The notes under the pieces are model-generated. The model worked only from the letters and a program-made list of their open reading frames with translations, did no database searches and was not told the DNA's origin. This document shows, piece after piece, positions 1 to 13,500 of a stretch of 64,000 nucleotides of DNA. The DNA comes from Trichinella spiralis (lineage: Eukaryota; Nematoda; Enoplea; Trichinellida; Trichinellidae), in assembly GCA_000181795.3 (NCBI GenBank), contig CM012954.1:14696053-14760052 (forward strand), given 5' to 3'. Position 1 is the first letter of the stretch; each line of letters opens with the position of its first letter. The position numbers and the translations under genes are program-made.

Positions 1-3000
1 TGAAGCCTGAAAATAAAAAGCATTCAAAACATCATCTTCGGACAACAAAACAGCAAGCAGCACACAGGCGGAAGAAAAGACCAAATGAGCTTACTTTAAT
101 ATTTTCCCATATCGATAGTACCGAAACCATTGGAACGACTGCCATTGGCTGGTTGTCTGATTGGCCGTCGCAATGAAAACTGTTCTTGACGTTGCACTCG
201 TTGAAAATCTGTACATTAAATGTGGATGAAAGGAAAAAAATTACTCGCAAAAATGACTACTTGCAAAAATACATTCTCAGAATGCGCAACTACAGGAACT
301 GTCATGTTTATATCCATGCATGGTGAACAGTGCTCAAGTGATAAAGTAGTCGCTTCAACCGATTCCTTGAACAATGAATAATAATAATAATAGATACTTT
401 TGTTGTTCCGATGACAAACAGAGAAACAATTTTCTATTATAATAACTTCAGCAAAAACATCAAATTCATAATTTGTTCAAGTCAGTTGAAAGCTCATCAT
501 ATCCATGTATATATATATATATAATGATAAAAATGTCGTAAAATAAAAACATGCTTTTTTCAACCTTACCACAACTTGCTTTGGCTGGCCTTTGTAAGAT
601 CGAAGCGTCGCATCTATTCGTCTGGATATTCGCATGCTGCACGAACCGCACATTCTCACGTTTCCCTCAGTCAGTTCTGAATAAATATGCAAATTTTGGC
701 GTAAAAATTTCAAACAATCCCACATAAGACGATTTAAATAAAAACTAAATTGAATAATTAAAACAAATGAATAATTTTCCCAACCCAATTCGTCGAGAAG
801 TTTTTTCTGATCTTCTGGTCTGAGATTGAAGAAACGACCAGGCAAATTTCTTTTGTTTCGAGTTTGACGATTAGCCGACGTGCAACCTTTAACTTGGCAT
901 GGACTGAAATTAATCGACAGAAAAAAAATGAATTATGCATAAATAAATGTCAAAAAATTGATACGACTGACAATGAATTCGCGGGCACTTTGGTTTCTTC
1001 CTTCACACGGCAAGCGTCACAAATGATTTTCTCAATCTGGCCTTTAGCTCCTCTGGAACGAGTCACTGGTCCGTAGAGACGCTTGTCAACAACTTGACTA
1101 CAAATTTGACAAATGCTTCCAAAAATTGCGGCATCATCTGGCAACAATTCCACGCGGCTATTCAACAAACAAACAAACAATATTTCAAAAAAAATGTAAT
1201 AATACGAATAAAAAAAATGTAAATTACTTCTTAACATAATAGCCCAACGTTTCAGCAATTTCTTCTGGTGTTGGCAACTAAAATTCAAACAAAAAAATAA
1301 ATAAATAAACAAATAACACATGTGGTGCGTTAAAATAATGCTAATGCAAACTTCGTATATGTAGCTGCCTTCGTCGTCTCTTTTGGCACTTTTCCGCAAT
1401 TTGGCCAAAGCTTTTTTATCAACAAGTTCTGTCTTTTTCATGTAATACATTTGCACAACTTGTTCAGCCGTCTGAAAAACCATCAACAATGAATCTTATG
1501 CAAATCTTATTAATTATTAATATTTGAAAATCTCAACAACAATAAACTGTGAAATAATTTTTTGAAACAACAAAATCAAAACTTACTTTATCTGGAAAAA
1601 AAAGAGCGAGAACTCCAAAATTTTTATCATAACGTTTCAATTTCTCGGCAAACAGGTCCAGCTCCTTTTTTGACCACTGATTTACATACTTTTCCCATCT
1701 GAAAACATTGCCACACAGAGAAAATTAAAAAAAAATATATTTCACGATAAAATATAAAATTACCGATTTTTAAGGACATCACCCAAGTTGACCTTTTCAT
1801 AAGCGACGCAAGTTTCTCGAAATGGAAATCCATAAGGCGGTATAACAGCAGACTGTTCAATTATGGTATCCCGTCGAAGCTAAATCGAAAAAAAAATACA
1901 ATTATCATAGGTTTCTTTTTCTCACCAAAGTTGAAAAGAGTAAGAAAAAAAAATGCAACTTTTCTTTCTGAAGCTTCTTCAAGCGCTGCTTGGTAACTGC
2001 GAGAAACGATTCTGCAAAAGAAAATATTTAAAAAAATGCACTGTCTCTCTCTCCATTGTGAAGTTTTTTCATTCATTCTGTTACCTGTGTTTACGTTCCC
2101 TTTCTATTCGCACTCGTTTCATTTCCGGTAAAGCTTTTTCCAGAACAGCACGATTTGCATCAATTATTCTTGAAATAAACAAATAAAGCAGTTTGTATTA
2201 TTTTTATAAACAAAAATCAACAACAACAACAACAATAACAATAATACAATTTTATCTAACAAACTGTAACAAAAGTTACATGCAACAATTTTTGTTTAAA
2301 AAAAATTCCATTTTATCTATAGAAAATGTAACATTTCTCATTAACAATTCAAGAGATAAAAAAATTAACATACTGATCACATTTTTCTACATTTTCCAAT
2401 ATGTATTCATGCAAACATTGATTTCTGTCGTACGCTTCGGCAAAACATTCCAACTAAAAATAAATAAATACAAACAGTATTAATAGTAATAAAAAATAAT
2501 ATATAATTTGCTAACAATGACCAATATAAAAATCATTACATAATACTTTCAAACACACATTATTATACAATAACACACTTTTACAGTACATTAACATCAA
2601 CAAATTATAAATGAATAAAAATTCAAATTACTTATAATTTCAGTATTACAGTTCTCCACTATTAACACCATTTACAGAACTACATACCTTTTTTTCAATA
2701 TGTTCTTTCTCCATCTTGGCCATTTTGTACATAAACGATAAAGATTTCTCATATCTAAAAAATAGATTAACACTGTACAAAACAAAAATAATTACAAAAT
2801 GAAAATATTTAAAATGCACTACTTTTGCATTTTAGAATGTCTATTGGAGATTTTCGTAACTGCAGATACCTGAAACATCAAAAATTGTCAAATGCATTTA
2901 ATTTTAATAATAAATAATTACATATGATTTATTGGAATTTATATTGCTCGACTCGTCATCTTCCTTTTTTTCTTTCTTCACGATACTAAATTAAACGATT

Positions 3001-3209
3001 GAAAAAAATATTAATAAATAAAATAAATGAACACAAAATGTAGAAACTTGGAATACCAAACTGAAACAGGCACCGGCAACGACGAGGAAATCGGCATTTC
3101 ATCCATACACTCACTCTTCAAATCTTAAAGAATAAATTGCAATAACGTGATGTACAATTATATGTACCTCAACCTGCACACCCTTTATTTTATTCTCCTT
3201 TTCTTCCAT
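1..3209 (-). CDS. NCoR/SMRTER (gei-8)-type nuclear corepressor, partial (3' end outside window)
   Basis: A multi-exon minus-strand gene. The best start is the ATG at 3207-3209 and coding continues past base 1. Exons read in order: an acidic/Ser-rich N-terminus (about 3.2-2.9 kb), helical basic segments (about 2.85-2.0 kb; for example one with ANRAVLEKALPEMKRVRIER), then QSAVIPPYGF (about 1.86 kb), which aligns with the VIPP segment just before SANT1 in vertebrate NCoR. The SANT domain spans two exons (about 1.70-1.59 and 1.48-1.36 kb): WSKKELDLFAEKLKRYDKNF, then TAEQVVQMYYMKKTELVDKK. Downstream exons carry CxxC pairs (CQIC and CDAC near 1.1 kb, CQVKGC near 0.89 kb, CGSC near 0.64 kb). Two more phase-0 exons lie at about 250-365 and 115-210. 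NCoR proteins recruit HDAC3 to nuclear receptors and other repressors through this SANT region. Some junctions (near 2.4-2.2 kb and 0.97-0.89 kb) do not join cleanly by eye. The family call rests on the VIPP-SANT stretch; another SANT-family corepressor is the alternative. Confidence 0.72.
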
Positions 3210-6200
3210 TTTTAAATTATATTGCATTTAATGGCACACATAACATCTGCTCAAAATACTGAAACAAAATGAAAAATAATGTTTAAAAATCCATCACGGT
3301 CATCATTTTTAAATTACGTTACGCTTTAAGTTTAAGTAAACTGCTACATGACGTAGTACAATACAACACACCTCCTTTAGATATATAAATGAAATCAATT
3401 AATTTACTGTATGTTAAAATAATTAAAGGGCAAAAACTTTGAATGTGTTGAACATTAAAGCAGGTAAAAAGGGAAACTAGTTCACTCACGCTGCAAACAA
3501 AACATTTAATGAAACACATAAAAAGTAATATATTAAGTGAAATTTCAGCAAATACTCAACAATGCACTAATAAAAAAAATTACAAAATTTGAAACCTACA
3601 TGCAAAAAAACTTTTTGCAGGTGTATTACCAAAAAAATACAGTACAGTAAAGGAAATCATGGTTCATTTTTACAACATGAGCTTTGAAATGAAAATCGGA
3701 ACAGGAGAAAATTGGAAAAAGAAAAAAATTGGAATATAGACTCCTTTAATACAGCTTATTTAATATATTTGTAGCGTGTAACACGCAGCAGGCACTGTTG
3801 AAAAATTGCAAAAATATAATTGAATTAACAAACTAAAAATGTAACAGAAACATTTTAAACTATTACTATACAATTATTGTAGTTTCAGACGATGATATTG
3901 TAAATTAAAAAAAACTACAACTAAGGAATTTACAATTCAAATTTTATATCGCAAAAGGTTAATATTCAAGGATAAAGAAAAGCTTCCTAAATTAGGAATT
4001 GATGCAATAACATATCAGAATGCATATACAAGATATATAATATTGTAATTTATTGACAAGTAGGAGTTCTACTATATGATGAATACGATTTGATGACCTT
4101 CCCTTACAATATTAGCATTGTAACTTTCGGGATTATAAAATAGCTACATCTCAACCAAAATTTAACAAATAATTAAATTTTATTTAAAATTATCTACAAT
4201 TAGCCAATCTAACTATGACATGCACCATTATTAAAATAAGGCACTATGCATTGCATTCATTACAGTATGAAAATGACGTTTAGGTTTAAATGCAAATAAT
4301 ATTCAAATATGCTTATTGCTAACTTTTTCAGTTGCTTTATGCAAGCAGTAAATTTCGTGAAGGTTGCTTTCCTATGTGTGATTTGACGGAATAACAAGTG
4401 CTCATTTTTCCATTTGTTTTCAAAAAATAAGAAATAGTTTAAAACAAGCATAGTAAAATCAAAGTATTGGATAAAGTTCAGCTAATGAGCTGAAGAAATC
4501 ATAAACATCATAGACAAATTGAAAGTTTACTTATCGTTTTGCTTGAAAAATATTTTAATTTTCTGCTTTGCATATTTCCGTTAACTTCAAAGAATGCATC
4601 GCTTCAAATAATCCAGGAAAATGTTTCATTCAAATCAAAGCTTTTGGACATAATAGATGGCAAAAAAAGTATTCACTAGCTACTTTATTGTATATTCTGC
4701 TTTTCTTTTTCCTTTTTCAAAGCTTCATTTTATATACAAAGCTGATATTTGTCCATGTGACTACTTGTTTCATCATGTTGAGGTCGTGCAGCAAGATTTT
4801 TTATAAACGAATATTATAATGAGCTTCTGAAACCTGTGAAGACAGATGTGAATAATTATGCCTTGCTAAATCTATCCTCGCTAACTAAAAGATTGGGTCA
4901 TTTATTCGCAGTTTGGCTAAGACATGCATGTACTGTTTTTTTTAGTAAGTTAGGTTTTATAACTTGCTAATTATTGAGATTGCAAATAAATCTTATTCTG
5001 TAACTGCAAAAATGTATCTTTGAAATGTTATTATTTTTAAGATAAGTGTCAGATTAAATGTCTTTTTCCGTTTTAAAATGAACGAACAAATTCTAGAAGA
5101 AACAGGAACAAAGGAAAACAATAACTTGAATTGTTTGCTTGTATCACTAACATTCATAAATTAAACGAAATAATAAATTACAGTACAGTTTTAATCTTAT
5201 AAATAGAAAAGAAGCTAATAAAGTAGATAATCAAAAAATTTATACTGCAATGATCAGAATACACCACCTACTGCAATATCCAGTCGACATTGCATTCAAC
5301 AGTGTTCTTGCTGCAGTAACGTCTTTGAAATTTTAATATTAATTTTGCCAGTCCAAAATGTATATCATTTTTGTTATTCACAAAACAGGTTGTATACAAA
5401 CCTGAAGAAATTTTTCATTCCAAGGTATGGTGTGTAAACAATCACCATGAAATATCAACTACAACACTTTACCATTATTTTTCTCTACTGCGTAAATTCC
5501 AGTTTCCGAATCTGCAGAAATTCAAACCATAAAATAAGAAAAATCTGAAATGCATAAAAAACAAGAATTTTCCATAATTGTTACGCAAAAAGTTTCACAA
5601 TGCAAATAAAAATTTGCATAAATAAATTTTTTGTCAAATGGATTTTTTTCATAAGTCTGATGTGCATTGCAGAATGTAAATGTCTATTGAAATGACATTA
5701 CATGAATTGCTCTTTGAAAAAATGTCTGCAAAAGGTTGCACAAATTGGAATTTCTTTAAATATAGGCTTTCTATGAAAAAATGTTCTCCAAAGTCAGTTT
5801 TCGATTGGCGAATTCGAAAAACCCATATATTCTTCTACTTTGAATTCTCAGGTTGTATAGTTTTCTGTGAATTTTTCAGCATGCCAATTTTTCATATTTA
5901 AATTATCCAGTTCGCAGTAGAAAATGTTTCATTGTTAGTGGAATATTTACAGAAATGTTCACAATCGCTACAGTAGCACAACAATCAATCAGTTATAAGA
6001 AGTAGGGGATATCATTTTCACAGTACTTAAGTGCTGATTTCTGCATGCAAATGTAATAACAACTTTTCGACATTCCGATAATTATTTAAAGTATAAAATG
6101 CTTAACGTTATAATCTAATCAAATCAAATCAAATGAAGATTATTATAAAAAAATGTTTTTTTAAATTGCATTCGTAGTATTACTTACAATGCCAATAACT

Positions 6201-6883
6201 GTATTTTTATACAAAAAAATTGTACTTTTATTATGTACGCGCTTTTTTGACAATTTTTATGCTGAAATTTCGCGTGGGCAAGGAAAATCATGCAATTGGA
6301 ATATTGCATGGACAAAGCGCTATCGTTGGTGTTTGAGGAATGTGTGGTAGAAATCTTTTAAACCATGGTTGTTTATTTTCAGAAACCTCTTTCCACTTCT
6401 CCTATTATATTTGATGTATTTATTTTGCATTGATACAACTATTTGCTGTAGATCTGTCAGGAATTTTTGGAAACAACCAAAACCTTATCATGAAAATAAT
6501 TTTGTCGTAAGTTTGCAAACTGATTATAATGTTTCCACGTCATTCACGCAATGTGTTTACACAGAAATCGACGACCAGTTCAGCTATGCTAAATTCCTAA
6601 CATTTTCTTAAACAGTAATGTTTTCTAGATGAAATTGTACAAATATTCCATGTAACGCCAATTTAATTACACTATAAAAGACTGCTGCAATATTTCCTTC
6701 CCAAGTCATCTACATAAAGCCCAAACATAATCTTCCAATACAATTTGGTTATAACTAAAGGTTATTTGACGTTATGTTATTTTGTTTTTAAAAAATCATT
6801 TCTTTTTACTTAAAATCTTATAATGTTATCCCAATGGCTTGTTGTGAAATTATTCAGACAATAAAAAATTTTCAGAAATTCAA
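3210..6883. other. AT-rich intergenic region, no supported gene
   Basis: About 3.7 kb between the divergently transcribed corepressor (-) and GDP-fucose synthase (+). Open frames here are short and low-complexity and show no recognisable domain. The frame at 6369-6611 (80 residues, hydrophobic N-terminus) could encode a tiny secreted peptide but has no other support. The short direct repeat aatcaaatcaaatcaaat lies near 6117. A splice-acceptor-like ttttcag at 6870-6875, just ahead of the fucose synthase start, suggests a 5' UTR intron or a trans-splice site. Confidence 0.6.
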
Positions 6884-8028
<1,145 letters not shown>

Positions 8029-10569
8029 AACTAAATAAAAACTAAATAAGCAATTTCACAGATGCTTTTGTTTGCTTGTTTTATCATTTATTTCAACTTA
8101 CGTTTTTCATATGACGGTGTAAATTTCAATATTAAAGGAGTATGTACAATTGAGACTGAAAACAGTAAATGCAAAAAGTATAGATGCAAATTTCAATCAC
8201 AAAGTAAAAACTAAATCCAATTACCGTATTACAATTACATGATTTTCATGTATAAGTTATGTAATATCCGTAATACGAATGACACGAGGATCATTTGCAG
8301 TAACAACGAAAGCATCAAAATAGAGAGCAGAAATTACATTTTAAAAAATCTTTCACAAATTAGATAATTCTGAGAAAAATCTGCTAGTTTTGAGAAAATA
8401 TCAACAAAATTTGTTTCACTAAATTCATGATCCCGATTTGAAATTGTTAGAACTCCTAAGAAATTACAACAACATCGTATTGTATGACGCATAAAAAATT
8501 TACTTATGATAAATTATTTTTTAACATCTAAAAGATCTGCAAAGAAGTTAATCAGCTTAGCAGTTACATTCAAAATCATATAGTAAATAGTACTTTATTA
8601 TCTCAAATTACGATATTCAAAAAATTCTTTGGATGAAAATACAGTATGATTTGTTTCTTCAATTTTTCAACAAAGTGTAGTTTTATTTAATCAAAGATAA
8701 AGTATGTGTGTCAATTTATATGTGTAATTATTGACTGGTGAGTATTGGATTTTTTAATTTTTTAGTTTTTATCAGCACTTCGTTATTTGTTGCGCTACAA
8801 TTATGTTATTGTTCACATTAAAAAGTTTATTACTCTATATACTCCGTTCTTGAAAATTTCATTTAGTTTATCATTATTATATGTCTATCGCATTATTAGT
8901 ATTATGCATTGCATATTTTCAAAGGATGCATTATTAAGTATTTAATCAAGAATGTATCAGTTCTTCAATTAGTTATCTCTGAAAGGTAATGATGGCATCG
9001 TAAAGTATTTTTAAAATTAAGCTTTTTAAATCAACTTTTATTAATCAAAGCTTTCATTATGAAGATTTCATAGCTTTATATAGTATTACATTTCTCAATT
9101 TTTCTGTATTGTTAGTATCTTCTATTATTTTATATTCAATGCGAGAACTTTTTTCTAATAAAATTATTTGTCACGTTTTCCTATTGAACAGCAAGAATGT
9201 TATACGTAATAATTCATTAATATTTGGCATGGTTTGCGAAATTTATCAGAGACGTAAGCATTGCTATTTTTTTGAAAATGGCATTTTGAAATGTGTCAGT
9301 AGTGCTAGATTTTGTCGTAAATTAGGGAAAATTTTTTCAACCAAAATTGTGGTATTTTTTTTCACTTATTATCATTGTTCTTTTAAAGCATGTTTTGAAA
9401 TTTTCAATTTTGCCAGGGAAGACGGCAGTAAAGATCCGCAGCATTGAAATTTGTTGATTAAATTTCTCGATTGTGTCAGTACTCTGACTACTTTTTGACG
9501 GCTAACGTGTTTGGCGTTTCAAGCCGCTCTCTAATTTAGTTTAGTTCAGATGGATGTTCTTCTTCATACTTGAATGTTATTAATGCAAATTTCAGATCAA
9601 CTATTTTTCATTTATCATACTAACTAATTTGTTCAAATGTCTTTAGAATTTGATTATTTTTTTTTAATCTAACAAACCAGTTGTTATTCATATTTATATT
9701 TGAGGTGTTATTTTATTTATTATAATAGGATATTTTTTGACAGTCGAAATAATGTTTCAGTTTAAGTTAAAAAAATAAGTTATCGTGTGTTTTATTTATT
9801 TTAAAAATGATTTTCTTCCATTAGTTGATCGAGTTTTTGTTTTTCAATACTTTTTATATATTTAATTGCGTCTGATCCGAACTGTACGATTGATGAAAAT
9901 TGAAAATTTCGAACAATTTAAGAAATGCGTAAAACTTTAGACGAACAATTAAAAAGAAAACTGGTTTTTATTAAATTACTACTTTCTGGAGTGGTGAGTA
10001 AAAGTTGATGTTCACTTTTGAAATGTACGAGTGGTTTCGATTTCCACTTGACGGTGACTATTTTTAATAATTGGTAACTTGTTCTGCCCTTGAGAAGATG
10101 GCTGTTTTATTTATCGTTCTGGGCGATGAGCACCAACAGTATTGTAATTGATCAAATAATTGTTATTAAAGTTTTAATAAAAGCCAAAATATTATATTGT
10201 TTATCGATCAAGTGAAACTTAGAATTATTGTTTGGTTGTATATTTATTTGTTGAACGCTTTATTTTCATAATTTTTATTCAGTTGTTTTTATTCTTGTTG
10301 AAAGATGAATAATTGAAGATCGATTCGATTTCCAGCTTTGAGTTTGTTTGTTTGATCAATTTTAGTTGATGCAGATTTTCAAGTTTTGTTGGTATATTTT
10401 TGAATAATTTGATTCCCATCGTGCGTCGGAAATGTTTGTTTCACATTGAACGCGTCGCGCTTGTGGAAATTTGCATTTTCAAATTTATAATTTCTTATTC
10501 TATTTTTTTTTCTTGTATTTTTCAGTCTGTTTGTTGTTGTTGTTGTTGTTTTGATTATTAATTTGTGAA
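8029..10569. other. AT-rich intergenic region upstream of the HEATR5 gene
   Basis: About 2.5 kb without a recognisable coding exon. An open frame at 9109-9447 has no domain and AT-driven codons. The bases AAGATGGCTG at 10095-10104 resemble a YY1 core-promoter element, about 470 bp ahead of the HEATR5 start. A (TTG)n run sits at about 10539-10556, directly before the start codon. Confidence 0.5.
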
Positions 10570-13500
10570 ATGGAACTGTCGAACAGTTTGTTGTTGAACG
10601 AGTCGGCTTTGAACCAACTTTCCAAGCCCAAACGGGCCGTATTCATCCACGAATGGCTGCGCTATTTGGACCAAATTTTGCCAGTTGCTGAGAAGGTATT
10701 TTTTTATTTTTTGAAGATTAATTTAGTTGGGATTATTTTTATTTTTTGTGGTTAACGTATTTAGAGTGATATTAAAGATTGTCAGAAGAATTTGTTGAGC
10801 CAAATGAGCTCGTTGATCAATTCTGGTCTTGGTCCACCGTCCAGGCATTTGATGGCCCGCTGTTTGGCAACGTTGTTTTCCGTCGGCGATGCTTTCTACC
10901 TTTACGAAGCGGTCAACGTTTGCAACGATATTTTGAAAGTGAAAGACGACTCGCCCAATTATTTGCCTTCCAAATTGTACATTTATTATTATTCTGTTTG
11001 TTTGTTTTAATTTTTGTGTAAATTTGCATTTTTCACTTTTGAAGAACCGCCATCTGTTGCATTGGTGCAATGTACAAAAGTTTGGGACGAATGGTCGGTA
11101 GATCGTTTGAAGAGACGACGCAGATATTGATTCGATCGTTGAAGAATGCTGAGGTTCGAAACGATTGAATCATTTTTATCAGTTGATTAATTAACATTGT
11201 TTGTGTTCTTAATGGGATTTTTTCTGTGCTGTTTTAGTCGCAAAGTCGCGCCGAAATTATGAACACTCTCGCCTGTTTGGTCAGTGGTCTCGAATCTGGC
11301 GGTTCTTCGGTTCACAAGGAAATTTACAAAGTTGCCAAATCAATGCTGCTCGACCGTCAAATGGCCGTACGTTGCGCTGCAAGCAAAGTGAGCAAGCTTC
11401 TCTAGTTGTTCATTTTATTGGGATATTGTTATTTGAATTTGTCTAGATGGTGGTATTATAATTTTTCAATTTTTTAAACAGTGCATCCAAGCTCTTGTTC
11501 TGGAAGCGCAGTTTGTTTGGACACACGAACTGGAAACGCTTTGTTCCACGTGCTTCAAGGCTTTCGATGGTTGTACGCATGCTGTGAGACGTTCCATTGC
11601 CAAATTGCTCGGCTTGGTCTTGGCCACCGCTCACAATCCACCTTCCAATGGTAAAAGTGTGGAATTTATAGATTTGCATAATTTGAATGAACAATCATTT
11701 CATTATTATTTTTTGTTGTTTGCAGCGAAACGTCTTGCTGCTGGTGTGCATCACGGCGTTGGCATGCAGCCACCTTCGGTAAAGCCGATATCAATTGAAG
11801 ACGTCTGGGCAATATTGAGTTCGGGCTTCCTGCGGGGAGGTATGGGATTTTTGAAAACGAGTACCAATTTTCACAGCGGCGTCTCGAAGGAAGTTCGCGC
11901 CGGCACGGCAATGGTATCACGTTGTTGTTTATTTCATTATTTGTTGTTTTTTATTTCTTCGAATGTGACAACTCTTCAGGCATATGTGGAATTTTTTACG
12001 TGCCTTGGATCAAGCTGGCTTGAGAAATCACTTGCGAAGTAAAACAAAAAAAATACAAAAGCCTACTCTGGTTGGTATTTTGATTTTCAATTTTTGATAA
12101 TGTTTCAGATGTGTGAGGCATTTTTTTGATCTGGTCACCAGCGGATGTCAAGGTTCCGCAGGCCACGGTGAAGCGGTATTCATTCGCCAGTGTGCGGTTT
12201 TTGCACTCAGCAATCCACTTTCGAAATTATTCTCAGAAAAGATGCAAATGATCGCCTGTAAGGAGATGGGTCAAATAATTGCCGAGCACATGAATTCTTT
12301 TGGTAAAAAAATATGTATATTTTTTGCATTGTTCTTTGACTTTTTCTTAAATTGTTTTTTTTAAATATATTTTAAGATTCGATGAGCGAAGCGGACTCGG
12401 AAAGGTCGACATTTTGGGATCTGAACGGTACCCATCATGCTGTTGAATGTCTGCTTCGGGTGTTGTCAGTGCTCGTCATGAGAATTGGTTCCGTCGCAGC
12501 TCCACTTTTTGTCGAAGCGTCCGGTATTGATTATTATTATTATTATTTGAATATTCAAATTTGATAAAAAGCATCTCTCATGAACAATAATCTGTTGTTT
12601 TCTGTTGTATTTATTATTCAATTACTTTTTTATTATATTGTGTGCATTTCAAGGAATATTGGAACCAATCTTTTCTGTTCTACTTCATCCAAGCGAACTT
12701 TGTCGCATAGCAGCTGCATGGTGCCTGCGTTGCATTTCCATTACTGTACCGTCGTTGATGACACCGCTGTTGGAACGATGCTTACTCAGGCTTGAGCACA
12801 ACAAAAATTCAGCCAACGCAATATCCGGTTATTCTTGTGCCACGGCTGCATTGACCGCCGCCGTTTGCCACTGCCCTCTTGGCATACCGAACAGTAAATG
12901 CAAGGCAAGTGTATATTTAAATTTGTAAAACAAAAAAAAAGTTTTTTTTCAAATAAATTATATATTTTTTTTAATGTAGAGATTAGTGCAACTGGCGTTG
13001 GTCATGCTGAGAACTGCTGCTCAAGATAGCAAATTAGCAATGGTGAAAACAGAATCCGGTTGGCTTTTATTATCGGCTGCGGTTACTTTGGGTATGAAAT
13101 TTTTTTTAATAATAAGTTTCAATTAATTTTGTATCAACTTTGGTTTGTTCATCTGTTTGATTACATATACATGTATAATTCAGGCCCGCTGATGGTGAAG
13201 TCACAGTTGGCGCGTTTGCTTTCCGCTCTGAAGAGTGTCTTTCCACGCACGAAGAAAGAAGCTGAACAAGAATTGAGCCGGGGTGACTTTTACACTTGGC
13301 AAGTGACGCTCACTTCCAGAGCCGGTTCTATGGTTTGTAAGTTCTTTTTTGCTGCTAATATTCAAATTTATGAAATGTAAATTTTCCCTTCTTTCTTATG
13401 CTTATAATTAATTCAGTGATTCGAAATTTGTTGGTTCATTGCAAATCGTTGATCGACGAAGAAGCGATGCAAAAAATGCTCATTCCAATCGAAGCTGCTA

